From Bacteroides sp. GM023 (GTDB lineage Bacteria; Bacteroidota; Bacteroidia; Bacteroidales; Bacteroidaceae): a stretch of 64,000 nt of DNA. Positions 25,601 through 35,375 of this stretch are shown here, in pieces. Numbering within the stretch: position 1 is the stretch's first letter; every line of letters begins with the position of its first letter. The stretch spans positions 62,001 to 126,000 of the forward strand of contig NZ_JAAXGE010000010.1 of NCBI RefSeq assembly GCF_014750685.1, given 5' to 3'. A program made the translations under genes and the position numbers. The notes beneath the pieces were generated by a model. It saw only the letters and a list, made by a program, of their open reading frames with translations. It was not told the origin of the DNA and made no database searches.

Positions 25601-28102
25601 ATGATATACCCTCAAAATTTTGAGCAAAAGATAGGATTCGACCAGATCAGGCAGCTACTGAAAGATAAATGTCTCAGCACTTTAGGTGAAGAGCGGGTGA
25701 TGGATATGACCTTTTCCGAACAATATGAAGAAGTAGAAGAGCAATTAAACCAGGTAACTGAGTTTGTTCGCATCATTCAGGAAGAGGACGGATTTCCCGA
25801 CCAGTTTTTCTTTGATGTCCGCCCGTCGCTGAAACGTGTGCGGATAGAAGGCATGTATCTGGATGAGCAGGAGTTGTTTGACCTGCGGCGTTCATTAGAA
25901 ACCATTCGTGACATTGTACGTTTTCTACATCGGAGTGAAGATGAAGAAGAAAACGATGCCCCCTACCCTAGTCTGAAAAGACTGGCGGGAGATATTGCTG
26001 TATTCCCGCAACTAATTGGGAAGATAGACGGTATCCTTAATAAATATGGAAAAATCAAGGATAACGCTTCTACTGAGTTAGCCCGCATACGCCGTGAGCT
26101 TGCCAGCACAATGGGAAGTATTTCACGGTCTTTGAACAGTATCCTGCGCAGTGCACAGTCTGAAGGTTATGTAGATAAAGACGTGGCTCCCACTATGCGT
26201 GACGGTCGCCTGGTAATCCCCGTCGCACCGGGACTGAAGCGGAAAATCAAAGGAATCGTACACGATGAATCCGCAAGTGGAAAGACTGTATTTATAGAAC
26301 CCGCCGAAGTTGTAGAAGCCAATAACCGTATCCGCGAACTCGAAGGAGACGAACGACGCGAGATTATTCGTATCCTCACTGAGTTTTCAAATATACTCCG
26401 CCCGTCTATCCCAGAAATTCTTCAGTCGTATGAATTCCTGGCAGAGGTTGACTTTATCCGCGCGAAAAGTTATTTTGCGATACAAACGAATAGTCTGAAA
26501 CCTTCTGTAGAAAATGAACAACTACTAGATTGGACGATGGCTGTACATCCGCTATTGCAACTTTCATTAGCCAAACATGGCAAGAAAGTCGTACCGCTGG
26601 ATATGGAACTTAATCAGAAACAGCGCATTCTTATTATATCCGGCCCGAATGCCGGCGGTAAATCTGTCTGTCTGAAAACAGTCGGGTTACTACAATATAT
26701 GTTGCAATGCGGTATGTTGATTCCTCTGCACGAACGCAGTCATGCAGGTATATTCAGCAGCATCTTTATTGATATCGGTGATGAACAGTCCATCGAAGAC
26801 GACCTGAGTACTTACTCTTCTCACCTGACCAATATGAAGATTATGATGAAGAACTGCAACGAGCGCAGCCTCATCCTGATTGATGAATTTGGTGGAGGTA
26901 CGGAACCACAGATTGGTGGCGCCATCGCCGAAGCCGTATTGAAACGTTTCAATCAGAAGCGGACATTCGGAGTCATCACCACTCACTATCAAAATCTGAA
27001 GCATTTTGCCGAAGATCATGAAGGAGTAGTGAATGGAGCTATGCTTTATGACCGCCATCTGATGCAAGCGCTTTTCCAACTGCAAATCGGAAATCCGGGA
27101 AGTTCATTCGCCGTAGAAATTGCCCGAAAAATCGGACTGCCGGAAGATGTCATTGCCGATGCTTCGGAAATTGTGGGAAGTGAATATATCAACGCTGACA
27201 AATATCTTCAGGACATTGTGCGCGACAAACGCTATTGGGAAGGCAAACGCCAAACCATCCGCCAACGGGAAAAGCATATGGAAGAGACTATCACCCGCTA
27301 TCAGACGGAAATAGAAGAATTGCAGAAATCACGGAAAGAGATTATCAAGCAGGCAAAAGAAGAAGCAGAACGAATGTTGCAAGAATCGAATGCCCGCATT
27401 GAAAATACAATTCGTACCATCAAGGAAGCACAGGCCGAAAAGGAAAAGACGCGCCTGGCACGTCAGGAGCTGACTGACTTCCGCACTTCTCTGGATGCAT
27501 TGGCTTCCAAAGAGCAGGAAGAGAAGATGGTACTAAAGATGGAGAAACTAAAAGAGAAGCAGGAACGGAAGAAGAACAAGAAAAACGAGCCGAAAGCCGC
27601 AGCTTCCTCTCCTTCAAGCACTCCCAAAGTAACACCTATTGCAGTCGGCGAGAATGTAAAAATCAAGGGACAGACCAGCATCGGGCAGGTGATGGAAATC
27701 AATGGTAAAAACGCGACTGTCGCTTTCGGAAGCATTAAGACAACCGTAAAATTAGACCGTCTCGAACGCAGCAATGCTGTTCAAAAAACGGAAGGAATTG
27801 CCAAAAGCACCTTTGTCAGCAGTCAGACGCATGACCAGATGTATGAGAAGAAACTTAGTTTCAAACAAGACATCGATGTCCGGGGAATGCGTGGAGACGA
27901 AGCGCTGCAAGCTGTCACTTATTTTGTTGATGACGCTATATTAGTAGGTATGGACCGTGTACGTATCCTTCACGGCACAGGAACCGGAATACTTCGTACC
28001 CTTATCCGCCAATATCTGTCCACCGTGCCGGGAGTCAGTCATTATGCCGACGAACATGTACAGTTCGGTGGTGCCGGAATCACGGTAGTCGATTTTGACT
28101 AA
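25601..28102 (+). CDS. mutS2: Endonuclease MutS2
   Basis: About 833 residues from ATG 25601. Marks are the N-terminal MutS core (IGFDQIRQLLKDKCLSTLGE), the clamp/lever region, an ABC-type ATPase with Walker A G348-PNAGGK-S355, Walker B LILIDEFGGGTEP and the H-loop TTHYQNLKHFA. A long coiled coil follows (about 540-680), then a KOW-like part and a C-terminal Smr nuclease domain with DVRGMRGDEALQAVTYFVDD and the ILHGTGTGILR motif. MutS2 acts in suppression of homologous recombination and in rescue of collided ribosomes rather than in mismatch repair. It has its own promoter and lies next to tRNA-Ser in divergent order. Confidence 0.97.
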   Translation: MIYPQNFEQKIGFDQIRQLLKDKCLSTLGEERVMDMTFSEQYEEVEEQLNQVTEFVRIIQEEDGFPDQFFFDVRPSLKRVRIEGMYLDEQELFDLRRSLETIRDIVRFLHRSEDEEENDAPYPSLKRLAGDIAVFPQLIGKIDGILNKYGKIKDNASTELARIRRELASTMGSISRSLNSILRSAQSEGYVDKDVAPTMRDGRLVIPVAPGLKRKIKGIVHDESASGKTVFIEPAEVVEANNRIRELEGDERREIIRILTEFSNILRPSIPEILQSYEFLAEVDFIRAKSYFAIQTNSLKPSVENEQLLDWTMAVHPLLQLSLAKHGKKVVPLDMELNQKQRILIISGPNAGGKSVCLKTVGLLQYMLQCGMLIPLHERSHAGIFSSIFIDIGDEQSIEDDLSTYSSHLTNMKIMMKNCNERSLILIDEFGGGTEPQIGGAIAEAVLKRFNQKRTFGVITTHYQNLKHFAEDHEGVVNGAMLYDRHLMQALFQLQIGNPGSSFAVEIARKIGLPEDVIADASEIVGSEYINADKYLQDIVRDKRYWEGKRQTIRQREKHMEETITRYQTEIEELQKSRKEIIKQAKEEAERMLQESNARIENTIRTIKEAQAEKEKTRLARQELTDFRTSLDALASKEQEEKMVLKMEKLKEKQERKKNKKNEPKAAASSPSSTPKVTPIAVGENVKIKGQTSIGQVMEINGKNATVAFGSIKTTVKLDRLERSNAVQKTEGIAKSTFVSSQTHDQMYEKKLSFKQDIDVRGMRGDEALQAVTYFVDDAILVGMDRVRILHGTGTGILRTLIRQYLSTVPGVSHYADEHVQFGGAGITVVDFD

Positions 28103-28130
28103 TCTGTAAACAAAACGTCTAAAGAACTTG

Positions 28131-28182
28131 TTCTCATTTAGAAAACCACTACCTTTGCTACGGTGGTTTTCTAAAACGAGAA
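28131..28182 (+). promoter_or_regulatory. corA promoter embedded in a long inverted repeat
   Basis: The -7 box TACCTTTG (28150-28157) lies at the centre of an inverted repeat. TTTAGAAAACCAC (28137-28149) pairs with GTGGTTTTCTAAA (28163-28175) without mismatch, and after a two-base mismatch TTCTC (28131-28135) pairs with GAGAA (28178-28182). The dyad covers the expected transcription start, so it could be an operator. It could also be a hairpin at the 3' end of the mutS2 transcript. The corA ATG follows at 28189. Confidence 0.65.
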
Positions 28183-28188
28183 TAAAGC

Positions 28189-29241
28189 ATGAAAAATAAT
28201 CTGTTAAGCGAAAAGCTTATTTACACCGGAGACAGCCTGACTCCTACCCACATCCATCTTTGTACGTACAACACTACCGAGATGCAGGAAAACTCCGGCG
28301 ATACATTCCAATCCGTCAAAGATACATTGGATAATGCACGAATCAACTGGTTGCAAGTGCACGGATTGAAAGATACGGAAACCATCCGTGAAATTTGCAG
28401 TCATTTTGAAATAGACTTCCTTGTTTTACAGGATATTCTGAATTCTGACCACCCGACAAAAATCGAAGAACATGACAAGTATATTGTCCTGATTCTGAAA
28501 TTATTCTACCCCAATACGCATAAAGAGGAAGACGAACTGGACGAACTGCTCCAGCAACAGGTATGTATTATTCTCGGAAGCAATTATGTGCTTACCTTCC
28601 TCGAAAAGGAAACCGACTTCTTCGATGATGTCAATTCTGCCCTGCGCAACGATGTCCTGAAAATACGTAGCCGCCAGACGGATTACCTGCTTAGTGTATT
28701 ACTGAATAGTGTAATGGCAAATTATATCTCAACCATCTCCGCTATCGACGATGCGCTCGAAGACCTGGAAGAGGAACTGCTCACTATCACCGAAGGAAAC
28801 GACATAGGTATCCAGATTCAGGCACTCCGACGCCAATATATGCTAATGAAGAAATCTATTCTTCCATTGAAAGAGCAATATATAAAACTGTTACGTGCAG
28901 AAAACCTGCTCATTCATAAGGTGAACCGCGCTTTCTTCAATGATGTGAACGACCACTTGCAGTTCGTCTTGCAAACCATTGAAATCTGCCGGGAAACGCT
29001 TTCTTCATTGGTAGATCTTTATATCTCCAACAATGACTTACGAATGAACAACATCATGAAACGGCTGACCATCGTGTCTACCATTTTCATCCCTCTGACC
29101 TTTTTAGCCGGAGTATGGGGAATGAACTATAAATGGATGCCCGAACTAGATTGGCGTTATGGTTATTTATTTGCCTGGTTTGTGATGGGGATTATCGGTA
29201 TTATCGTATATTTGTTCTTCAAAAAGAAAAATTGGTATTAA
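28189..29241 (+). CDS. corA: CorA-type magnesium/cobalt channel
   Basis: 350 residues. A large N-terminal cytoplasmic alpha/beta part and long helices (about 1-285) are followed by two membrane helices, the first ending in the signature G311-M312-N313 (AGVWGMNYKWMPELDW), which forms the ion selectivity loop. The second helix is YLFAWFVMGIIGIIVYLFF, ending in a basic tail KKKNWY. It carries divalent cations, mainly Mg2+, across the inner membrane as a pentamer. sdaA follows after 19 bases and may be co-transcribed. Confidence 0.95.
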   Translation: MKNNLLSEKLIYTGDSLTPTHIHLCTYNTTEMQENSGDTFQSVKDTLDNARINWLQVHGLKDTETIREICSHFEIDFLVLQDILNSDHPTKIEEHDKYIVLILKLFYPNTHKEEDELDELLQQQVCIILGSNYVLTFLEKETDFFDDVNSALRNDVLKIRSRQTDYLLSVLLNSVMANYISTISAIDDALEDLEEELLTITEGNDIGIQIQALRRQYMLMKKSILPLKEQYIKLLRAENLLIHKVNRAFFNDVNDHLQFVLQTIEICRETLSSLVDLYISNNDLRMNNIMKRLTIVSTIFIPLTFLAGVWGMNYKWMPELDWRYGYLFAWFVMGIIGIIVYLFFKKKNWY

Positions 29242-29260
29242 TAAAAACACACCTTCAGTC

Positions 29261-30469
29261 ATGAAATCAATCAAAGAGCTATATAGGATAGGCACAGGTC
29301 CTTCCAGTAGCCACACAATGGGACCACGTAAAGCTGCTGAAATGTTTCTGGAACGCCATCCGGATGCCGCTTCTTTCAAAGTTACTCTTTATGGCAGTTT
29401 AGCCGCTACGGGCAAAGGGCACATGACGGATGTAGCTATCATAGATACTCTACAGCCTACTGCTCCGATAGAAATCGTATGGCAACCCAAAGTATTCCTG
29501 CCTTTCCATCCGAATGGGATGACATTTGCCGCCCTTGATGCTAATAATAAGATAACCGAGAATTGGACTGTCTACAGCATAGGTGGCGGTGCGTTAGCAG
29601 AAAACAATGATAATCCGACTATCGAAAGCCCAGAAGTGTACGGCATGAACAATATGACCGAAATACTGCAATGGTGCGAGCATACCGGGAAAAGTTATTG
29701 GGAATATGTGAAGGAATGTGAGAATGAAGATATATGGGATTATCTGGCAGAGGTATGGACTACCATGAAAGATGCAATCCATCGTGGACTGGAAGCGGAA
29801 GGGGTATTGCCCGGACCGCTAAACCTGAGACGTAAAGCTTCCACCTATTATATACGTGCCACCGGCTATAAGCAATCCCTCCAATCCAGAGGACTTGTCT
29901 TTTCTTATGCCCTGGCAGTAAGTGAAGAGAATGCTTCCGGCGGAAAGATTGTGACTGCTCCTACCTGTGGCTCTTGCGGTGTAATGCCTGCGGTGCTTTA
30001 TCATCTACAAAAAAGTCGCGAGTTCAGCGATATGCGTATTTTACGCGCATTGGCTACTGCCGGATTAATCGGAAACATTGTCAAATTCAATGCGTCCATC
30101 TCCGGTGCGGAAGTAGGCTGCCAGGGAGAAGTAGGCGTTGCCTGTGCCATGGCTTCGGCTGCTGCCAATCAGTTATTCGGTGGTAGTCCGGCACAAATCG
30201 AATATGCTGCCGAGATGGGACTTGAACACCATTTGGGTATGACTTGCGATCCTGTTTGCGGCTTGGTACAAATTCCCTGTATCGAACGTAATGCGTATGC
30301 TGCCGCCCGTGCATTGGATGCCAATATTTATTCATCCTTTACAGATGGCATGCACCGTGTTTCATTTGATAAAGTAGTACAAGTAATGAAACAGACTGGG
30401 CACGACCTACCGTCACTCTACAAAGAAACGAGTGAAGGCGGATTGGCCAAGGATTACCAACAGATGTAG
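29261..30469 (+). CDS. sdaA: L-serine ammonia-lyase (iron-sulfur type, single chain)
   Basis: 402 residues. It deaminates L-serine to pyruvate and ammonia using a [4Fe-4S] cluster. The beta-type domain starts with ELYRIGTGPSSSHTMGPRKA, and the alpha-type domain has APTCGSCGVMPAVLYHL, CQGEVGVACAMASAAANQL and LGMTCDPVCGLVQIPCIERN, holding the conserved cysteines. Both halves are in one chain, as in E. coli SdaA, but shorter than the ~454 residues there. It follows corA by 19 bases and is closed by a strong terminator. Confidence 0.96.
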   Translation: MKSIKELYRIGTGPSSSHTMGPRKAAEMFLERHPDAASFKVTLYGSLAATGKGHMTDVAIIDTLQPTAPIEIVWQPKVFLPFHPNGMTFAALDANNKITENWTVYSIGGGALAENNDNPTIESPEVYGMNNMTEILQWCEHTGKSYWEYVKECENEDIWDYLAEVWTTMKDAIHRGLEAEGVLPGPLNLRRKASTYYIRATGYKQSLQSRGLVFSYALAVSEENASGGKIVTAPTCGSCGVMPAVLYHLQKSREFSDMRILRALATAGLIGNIVKFNASISGAEVGCQGEVGVACAMASAAANQLFGGSPAQIEYAAEMGLEHHLGMTCDPVCGLVQIPCIERNAYAAARALDANIYSSFTDGMHRVSFDKVVQVMKQTGHDLPSLYKETSEGGLAKDYQQM

Positions 30470-30477
30470 TTATAAAT

Positions 30478-30516
30478 AATAACGGGTTATTTCTTTGAAC
30501 GAAATAACCCGTTATT
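30478..30516. terminator. Terminator after sdaA
   Basis: AATAACGGGTTATTTC (30478-30493) pairs with GAAATAACCCGTTATT (30501-30516) across a 7-base loop, followed by a T/A-rich tract. It sits between sdaA (+) and the convergent PepSY-like gene and can serve both. Confidence 0.85.
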
Positions 30517-30553
30517 ATTTATTATTCAAACCACTTTGTTCCTCATCGAAAGA

Positions 30554-31057
30554 CTATTCAGTAGGTGGCCAATTGGTATCATCTCCGTTACTGATATCTT
30601 TTTTATGCAGTAATCCGCCTTCTTGTGAGAAATAAAGCGAATATCGTTGACTACCCAGCTTCACCTGGATCACAGATTCCGTCGGATTCTGCGGATACGT
30701 CAAAACATAGACATCGGTCACTACCCACGCACTATAATCCGAATTTTGGAAAGCCGTATAAACAGCGGGTACCAATTGGTCAATGCTATCCAGTTCATTC
30801 TCGGTCATCACCCAATTCGCATTGGCGTCAAACCAAACATCCAGTTCATCACCAGTCACCCAGCAGTCCGCTACATAATAGTCCCCTTTCATTTCCCATT
30901 CTATATTCTGTGCAGCCGGATACAGTTGCTTCAAAGCCTCAGTAATATTACTGGGTGGCACTAAGGCAGGATCATCATCATCGTCACTACATGCGCTAAA
31001 CGAAAGGGCGGTCATCATCAGCACTACCGCCCACGCGCCAAACTTAAATTTCCACAT
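30554..31057 (-). CDS. PepSY-like lipoprotein
   Basis: A 167-residue predicted lipoprotein (lipobox LSFSAC followed by acidic SDDDDDP, a surface-export-like signal). The mature part carries a PepSY-like (DUF2874-type) domain: LYPAAQNIEWEMKGDYYVAD, then VWFDANANWVMTENELDSID and VIQVKLGSQRYSLYFSQEG. Such domains recur in tandem in Bacteroides envelope proteins, and their role is unknown. A gene for a related smaller protein lies 41 bases upstream on the same strand, so the two probably form an operon. Confidence 0.8.
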   Translation of the reverse strand: MWKFKFGAWAVVLMMTALSFSACSDDDDDPALVPPSNITEALKQLYPAAQNIEWEMKGDYYVADCWVTGDELDVWFDANANWVMTENELDSIDQLVPAVYTAFQNSDYSAWVVTDVYVLTYPQNPTESVIQVKLGSQRYSLYFSQEGGLLHKKDISNGDDTNWPPTE

Positions 31058-31098
31058 AGCTTTCTTCTTGTTTAGGTTTATCTATTACTATTATTCAA

Positions 31099-31545
31099 TC
31101 AATCGTCAGCTTTCAGAAACTTTCCTTTTTTATCAAATTTGAAAGAAACTCCCGTAGACAATTCTACTTCATATCCTTTACGGTCACGTTCGACTTTCGT
31201 TACGCCTTCACTTACAAAATTATGCGCTTTCAGATAATCAACAGCAAATCCCGGAATTATACTTGCGGGAACAGATTGTCCTTTCTTAGCACTTACTTCT
31301 TCCCAGTTTCCTTTGCTATCAAAATCAATCTCCGTACCGTCCACCAACAACACTTCGTATTTGGTAGACTCCATCAAATCTTTATCAATCTTAATCTGAG
31401 CAACTTCAGGCTTCGTGAAATGACGATTGATAAAATTGCGTGCAGGAAGCGGCAATTGATTCATGTCTTTCGTAATCACATCAGTTGCGAATGAGAACTG
31501 TACGGCTACAATGGCCAACACAAGTAAAGATAGAATTTTCTTCAT
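31099..31545 (-). CDS. PepSY-like periplasmic protein
   Basis: 148 residues with a cleavable signal peptide (LLVLAIVAVQFSFA). The rest is a PepSY-like fold with the two-repeat pattern LPLPARNFINRHFTKPEVAQ, EVLLVDGTEIDFDSKGNWEE and the echo YEVELSTGVSFKFDKKGKFL. It is a probable paralogue of the downstream lipoprotein at 30554. No enzymatic motif is seen, and its ligand is unknown. Confidence 0.8.
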   Translation of the reverse strand: MKKILSLLVLAIVAVQFSFATDVITKDMNQLPLPARNFINRHFTKPEVAQIKIDKDLMESTKYEVLLVDGTEIDFDSKGNWEEVSAKKGQSVPASIIPGFAVDYLKAHNFVSEGVTKVERDRKGYEVELSTGVSFKFDKKGKFLKADD

Positions 31546-31702
31546 AATCGTTATTCTTTTTAGCGTTAATACTATACTTAGTTTTTATACTGCAAATAAC
31601 GATACAGATTCTGGAAAGATTTAGGAATACTATGAGTTTGCTCATTTTTTATATTCTTTAACCGTTCCTTTTACTTTGCCTTGTCAAAAGCCGGACTATA
31701 AA

Positions 31703-32875
31703 TTATTGTTTTTTCTTTAAGAAGCGTTTAGCAAGATATTTTCGTATGGGTTCATCATACAGTTTCAAGCACAGATAAGCCAATACAACACTCAATACGT
31801 AAACGAATAAAGCAACTTCCCATGTTTCTCCCAAAGTATAGAGCTGATTTTTAATCAACCACGCATAGAATAAATACATAATTGGATAATGTATCACATA
31901 AACCGGATAAGATATATCGCCCAGGAACTTGCATATCACGGTTGACTTCTTATCTGTAGTGGTTCCCGATGCTCCCAGCCAAACAAGAATGGGGAAAGCT
32001 ACGATCACACAAAATGCTTCATAAGCACCGTTTGTACAAAACTTCTCCGTACCTCCCAGATAAGGTACTGAAAACAAAGCGAGCAATATAATTGTGCATA
32101 TCCAAAATGCACCTCTTATTTTAACAGGTTTGAAGTTGCGAGACAAAAGCATACCCATAGAGAAAGGAAAAAGCATTCTCAATGATCCACCTAAGAAATT
32201 TACGCTGTCCAATGTCCAACCCACTCCAATATTTCCATAAGTGGAGACATCAAAGACTGCGAATAACGCCAGAGCAATTCCCAACAATACTACAAGTACA
32301 GTCAGTGCCTTATTCGATAGACGACGAATAAACAAGGCATAAAGGATATTACCTATATATTCAAAGAACAACGACCAGCAAGGTCCGTTCAAAGGGAACA
32401 TTTCACCATTACCGCGAACTTCATAGCCTACACCCGGCATCGCAGGAATAAAGAATATCGTACAGAGAAGTGACAACATCACCATTGATATGGCAACATG
32501 TGTTCCATCCCATTGCACACACCCCTGAAGATAGAATGTAACAGCACCCAGAACAGCACCCATGATTACCATAGGATGAAGACGTATCAAACGACGTTTA
32601 AAGAAATTCTTCATTGTAAGGCTCTTACCCCAACGGTCATCATAAGCATAACCGATAACAAAACCCGAAAGGATAAAGAAAAAATCTACGGCCAAATATC
32701 CGTGATTGAAAGTCTCAATCATACCACTACCAGCGGAATTTCTGACTTCTGCAAAAGCGTAGCCTTCAAATATATGATACCATATAACCATGAGAGCTGC
32801 CACGCCGCGAAGTCCGTCAAGAAGATCATAATGTGCTTTAGTGTCTGCAAAAGCTGAGGAAGAAATGTTCGACAT
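31703..32875 (-). CDS. Acyltransferase family 3 membrane protein
   Basis: 390 residues with about ten membrane helices. The OafA/Acyl_transf_3 signature is clear: YDLLDGLRGVAALMVIWYHI (catalytic-type His of the H-containing helix 1), then AVDFFFILSGFVIGYAYDDR and FFKRRLIRLHPMVIMG. Such enzymes add acetyl or other acyl groups to surface polysaccharides, peptidoglycan or lipids. No glycan synthesis genes are nearby, so the acceptor is unknown. It has its own promoter box at 32912-32919. Confidence 0.92.
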   Translation of the reverse strand: MSNISSSAFADTKAHYDLLDGLRGVAALMVIWYHIFEGYAFAEVRNSAGSGMIETFNHGYLAVDFFFILSGFVIGYAYDDRWGKSLTMKNFFKRRLIRLHPMVIMGAVLGAVTFYLQGCVQWDGTHVAISMVMLSLLCTIFFIPAMPGVGYEVRGNGEMFPLNGPCWSLFFEYIGNILYALFIRRLSNKALTVLVVLLGIALALFAVFDVSTYGNIGVGWTLDSVNFLGGSLRMLFPFSMGMLLSRNFKPVKIRGAFWICTIILLALFSVPYLGGTEKFCTNGAYEAFCVIVAFPILVWLGASGTTTDKKSTVICKFLGDISYPVYVIHYPIMYLFYAWLIKNQLYTLGETWEVALFVYVLSVVLAYLCLKLYDEPIRKYLAKRFLKKKQ

Positions 32876-32911
32876 CTGTTTTTTTATTATTTAATTAATA
32901 TTTTCAGATGG

Positions 32912-32919
32912 CAAAGATA
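32912..32919 (-). promoter_or_regulatory. Promoter of the acyltransferase gene
   Basis: The minus strand reads TATCTTTG, 37 bases before the start at 32875. Confidence 0.6.
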
Positions 32920-32972
32920 CAGCTTGCCAAACGAAGTTCTTTTGCTCAAAAGCAAAAAAGACCGGAGAATAT

Positions 32973-33557
32973 CTATTTTTTAGCGCGCACCCGGCTTAGT
33001 GTATAAATGGAAATACCAAGAAAAGCGGCCACATACTTCAACTTCACCCTATTTATCAGTCCGGGATAACGACGGTTAAACTGTTCGTATCGCTCCGTAG
33101 GCGAAAGCTGAAGTCTTTCCACAAACATATGGCTCAGTTCCTTGTTTACATCTTGATGCAAGATTCTTCCCCAGTTGGCTATATCAATATATGTTTCATA
33201 AAGGGCATTCAGTTTATCAATATGGATAACATAGACTTTGCAATCCGACAAGGTTTCAATACTCTCTATTGACGGCTGTTTGTAGTACAACGAATCCATA
33301 CCGAAAGTAACATCACCCTCCTGACTGAACCAGGTAGTAGTGTCCTCCCCGTTATGATGGAACACGGAACGGGCAACGCCTTCTTCTATAAAATAGACCA
33401 AACGATCGGTAACTCCCGATTGCACTATATATGTATTCTTGGGGTAATACCTCACCTGCATATTCTCCTGCAATGCTTGAAGCGCTTCGTCGGAAACCGG
33501 ATAAATTTGCCTGATTTTATTAATGATGTTTTTCATTGAACTTAGAGAGGAATCCAT
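32973..33557 (-). CDS. Crp/Fnr-family transcription regulator
   Basis: 194 residues. The N-terminal cyclic-nucleotide-binding fold shows VRYYPKNTYIVQSGVTDRLV, YFIEEGVARSVFHHNGED and VTFGMDSLYYKQPS. The C-terminal helix-turn-helix is short: SPTERYEQFNRRYPGLINRV then KYVAAFLGISIYTLSRVRAK. The phosphate-binding cassette of true CRP (RxS motif) is not evident, so the ligand is unclear. It starts 3 bases after the stop of the AAA/PD-(D/E)XK gene on the same strand, suggesting coupled expression. Confidence 0.92.
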   Translation of the reverse strand: MDSSLSSMKNIINKIRQIYPVSDEALQALQENMQVRYYPKNTYIVQSGVTDRLVYFIEEGVARSVFHHNGEDTTTWFSQEGDVTFGMDSLYYKQPSIESIETLSDCKVYVIHIDKLNALYETYIDIANWGRILHQDVNKELSHMFVERLQLSPTERYEQFNRRYPGLINRVKLKYVAAFLGISIYTLSRVRAKK

Positions 33558-33560
33558 ATA

Positions 33561-35126
33561 TTATTCTCTTTCTATCCGCCATTCCCCTATCGTACAACGT
33601 TCGCTATCAAAATTGACAGCCACCTTTACTATGGGTAGCCCGCATAAAGCAAAACGTTCCGGATAATTCTTCAAATCAATCTGTTCCATCGCCTCGTTCG
33701 CTGTCTTATCAAGTTTCAATTCCATCACATATAGAGTAGTCTTTGTGCGAAGTACCATATCCACCCGACCGCGAGGAGTACGAACTTCCACGTCTACATA
33801 AAAGTTCAACAAACTGAATATGATATAAAACATCTGCTGATAATGGCCTTCATATTTCGTATTGTCACACTGGGGAATAGTGGACAGGAATGTCTGCAAA
33901 CGACGCATCGCAGCATCCATATCGCCATTACGGATATCACGTGAAAGATAAGCTACCATAGTATTGGCTTCCTCTGCATTATTAGCAACATAATGAGGTA
34001 GAAGGCTCTCCATCAATCCTAATCGCACTTCTTTATTAGGAATATCAAGTGTATAGATATCTAATTCCTTATCATAGTCTTTAATGGTAATATAACCACT
34101 CTGATATAGTAATGGAGTAATGGTAGTCATCGTTTCGGTAGGAGCATCAAAAGCGGAAGCTTTTGCTTGCTTGCATCCTATTTCGGAAGGTTCCACGTTA
34201 AACTTATCCAGCATCTTTATCAGATATGTAGGCGTGCCGCTTCCAAACCAATAAGAACCAATCTTTCCCTTTTCCATTGCCGTAAGCAAACTAAAGGGAT
34301 TGTACATATCGGGCGATGGATAAGTAAAATGATAACCATCATAATTTTCTTTCAGCTTCAACAACACCTCTTCAGGCGTAATCTCCAACTTCTTCGCCAA
34401 TCCATCCACATCTTCTTTCATCTGAGAACGTATTTCCTCCTCACTGATTCCACACAAAGCAGCATATGGCTCATCCATACTAATATTCTCAATATTATTT
34501 AATTCGCTGAAGATGCTGAGTTGAGAGAATTTAGTTATACCGGTCAGAAATACATAACGAAGATAAGGATCGCAAGCCTTTAAAGGGCTATAAAAATTAC
34601 GCATGATGTTGCGCAATACACCAAGATTCTCCCGTTCATGCATCACATCAAGCAAAGGAGCATCATATTCATCAATAAGAACAACTACTTTCTTTCCTGT
34701 CTGCTCATAAGCACGTTTGATCAACCCCATCAAACGTTGATTAGGATTAACTTCCTCCTCAGCCTTTCCATAAACAAGCTCATAATTAGAAAGTTTCAGA
34801 TTTAATTCTTGCAACAGTTGTTCCTTATCCGCATGCTTAGCGGTACTCATATCAAAGTGAAGTACAGGATATTCCACCCACTCTTTTTCTAACTTCTCCA
34901 TAGCTAATCCACGGAAAAGCTCTTTACGACCGGAAAAATAGCTGTGTAATGTAGAAGTAAGCAGTGACTTACCGAAACGGCGCGGACGACTCAAGAACAT
35001 ATATTTAGCAGAGGAATGTGTCATACGGTACACATACTCCGTTTTATCAATATAAAGATAATTTCCCTCTCGTATATTTGAGAATGTCTGTATCCCGATG
35101 GGATATAATCTTTGCAAATCTTCCAT
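33561..35126 (-). CDS. AAA-ATPase-like / DUF1703 PD-(D/E)XK protein
   Basis: 521 residues. The N-terminal AAA-ATPase-like domain (about 1-220) has the family's variant P-loop FLSRPRRFGKSLLTSTLHSY and Walker B VVVLIDEYDAPLLDVM. The C-terminal DUF1703 domain (about 420-515) has the nuclease-type signature RGRVDMVLRTKTTLYVMELK, with D and ExK spaced as in PD-(D/E)XK folds. Bacteroides genomes carry many copies. The function is unproven; mobile-element or conflict roles have been suggested for the family. The promoter box is at 35144-35151. Confidence 0.9.
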   Translation of the reverse strand: MEDLQRLYPIGIQTFSNIREGNYLYIDKTEYVYRMTHSSAKYMFLSRPRRFGKSLLTSTLHSYFSGRKELFRGLAMEKLEKEWVEYPVLHFDMSTAKHADKEQLLQELNLKLSNYELVYGKAEEEVNPNQRLMGLIKRAYEQTGKKVVVLIDEYDAPLLDVMHERENLGVLRNIMRNFYSPLKACDPYLRYVFLTGITKFSQLSIFSELNNIENISMDEPYAALCGISEEEIRSQMKEDVDGLAKKLEITPEEVLLKLKENYDGYHFTYPSPDMYNPFSLLTAMEKGKIGSYWFGSGTPTYLIKMLDKFNVEPSEIGCKQAKASAFDAPTETMTTITPLLYQSGYITIKDYDKELDIYTLDIPNKEVRLGLMESLLPHYVANNAEEANTMVAYLSRDIRNGDMDAAMRRLQTFLSTIPQCDNTKYEGHYQQMFYIIFSLLNFYVDVEVRTPRGRVDMVLRTKTTLYVMELKLDKTANEAMEQIDLKNYPERFALCGLPIVKVAVNFDSERCTIGEWRIERE

Positions 35127-35143
35127 ATCAGTATTCTTTGTTA

Positions 35144-35151
35144 CAAAGCTA
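35144..35151 (-). promoter_or_regulatory. Promoter of the DUF1703 gene
   Basis: The minus strand reads TAGCTTTG, 18 bases before the ATG at 35126. Confidence 0.55.
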
Positions 35152-35315
35152 CAAAAAAATATCGAATTCTACCGATATACCCCTAAAACTAATATATCAA
35201 CCATCTTCACAGACATGCGTCACATGTCTGATAACACACCACGTGATGCTGCTCTTATCCTTGACATTCTGGTAGATTGTCACATTGGTAAACAAGCAAC
35301 AAAGTGAATTAAAAA

Positions 35316-35349
35316 ATATCCGGATGCCCACTGAAGGACATCCGGATAT
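35316..35349 (-). terminator. Terminator of the heparin lyase gene
   Basis: ATATCCGGATG (35316-35326) pairs with CATCCGGATAT (35339-35349). Read on the minus strand the stem is followed by TTTTTTAA, so it ends the transcript of the lyase gene at 35376-36554. Confidence 0.85.
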
Positions 35350-35375
35350 CACATTCTCTCTACCTTTTGACTAAT

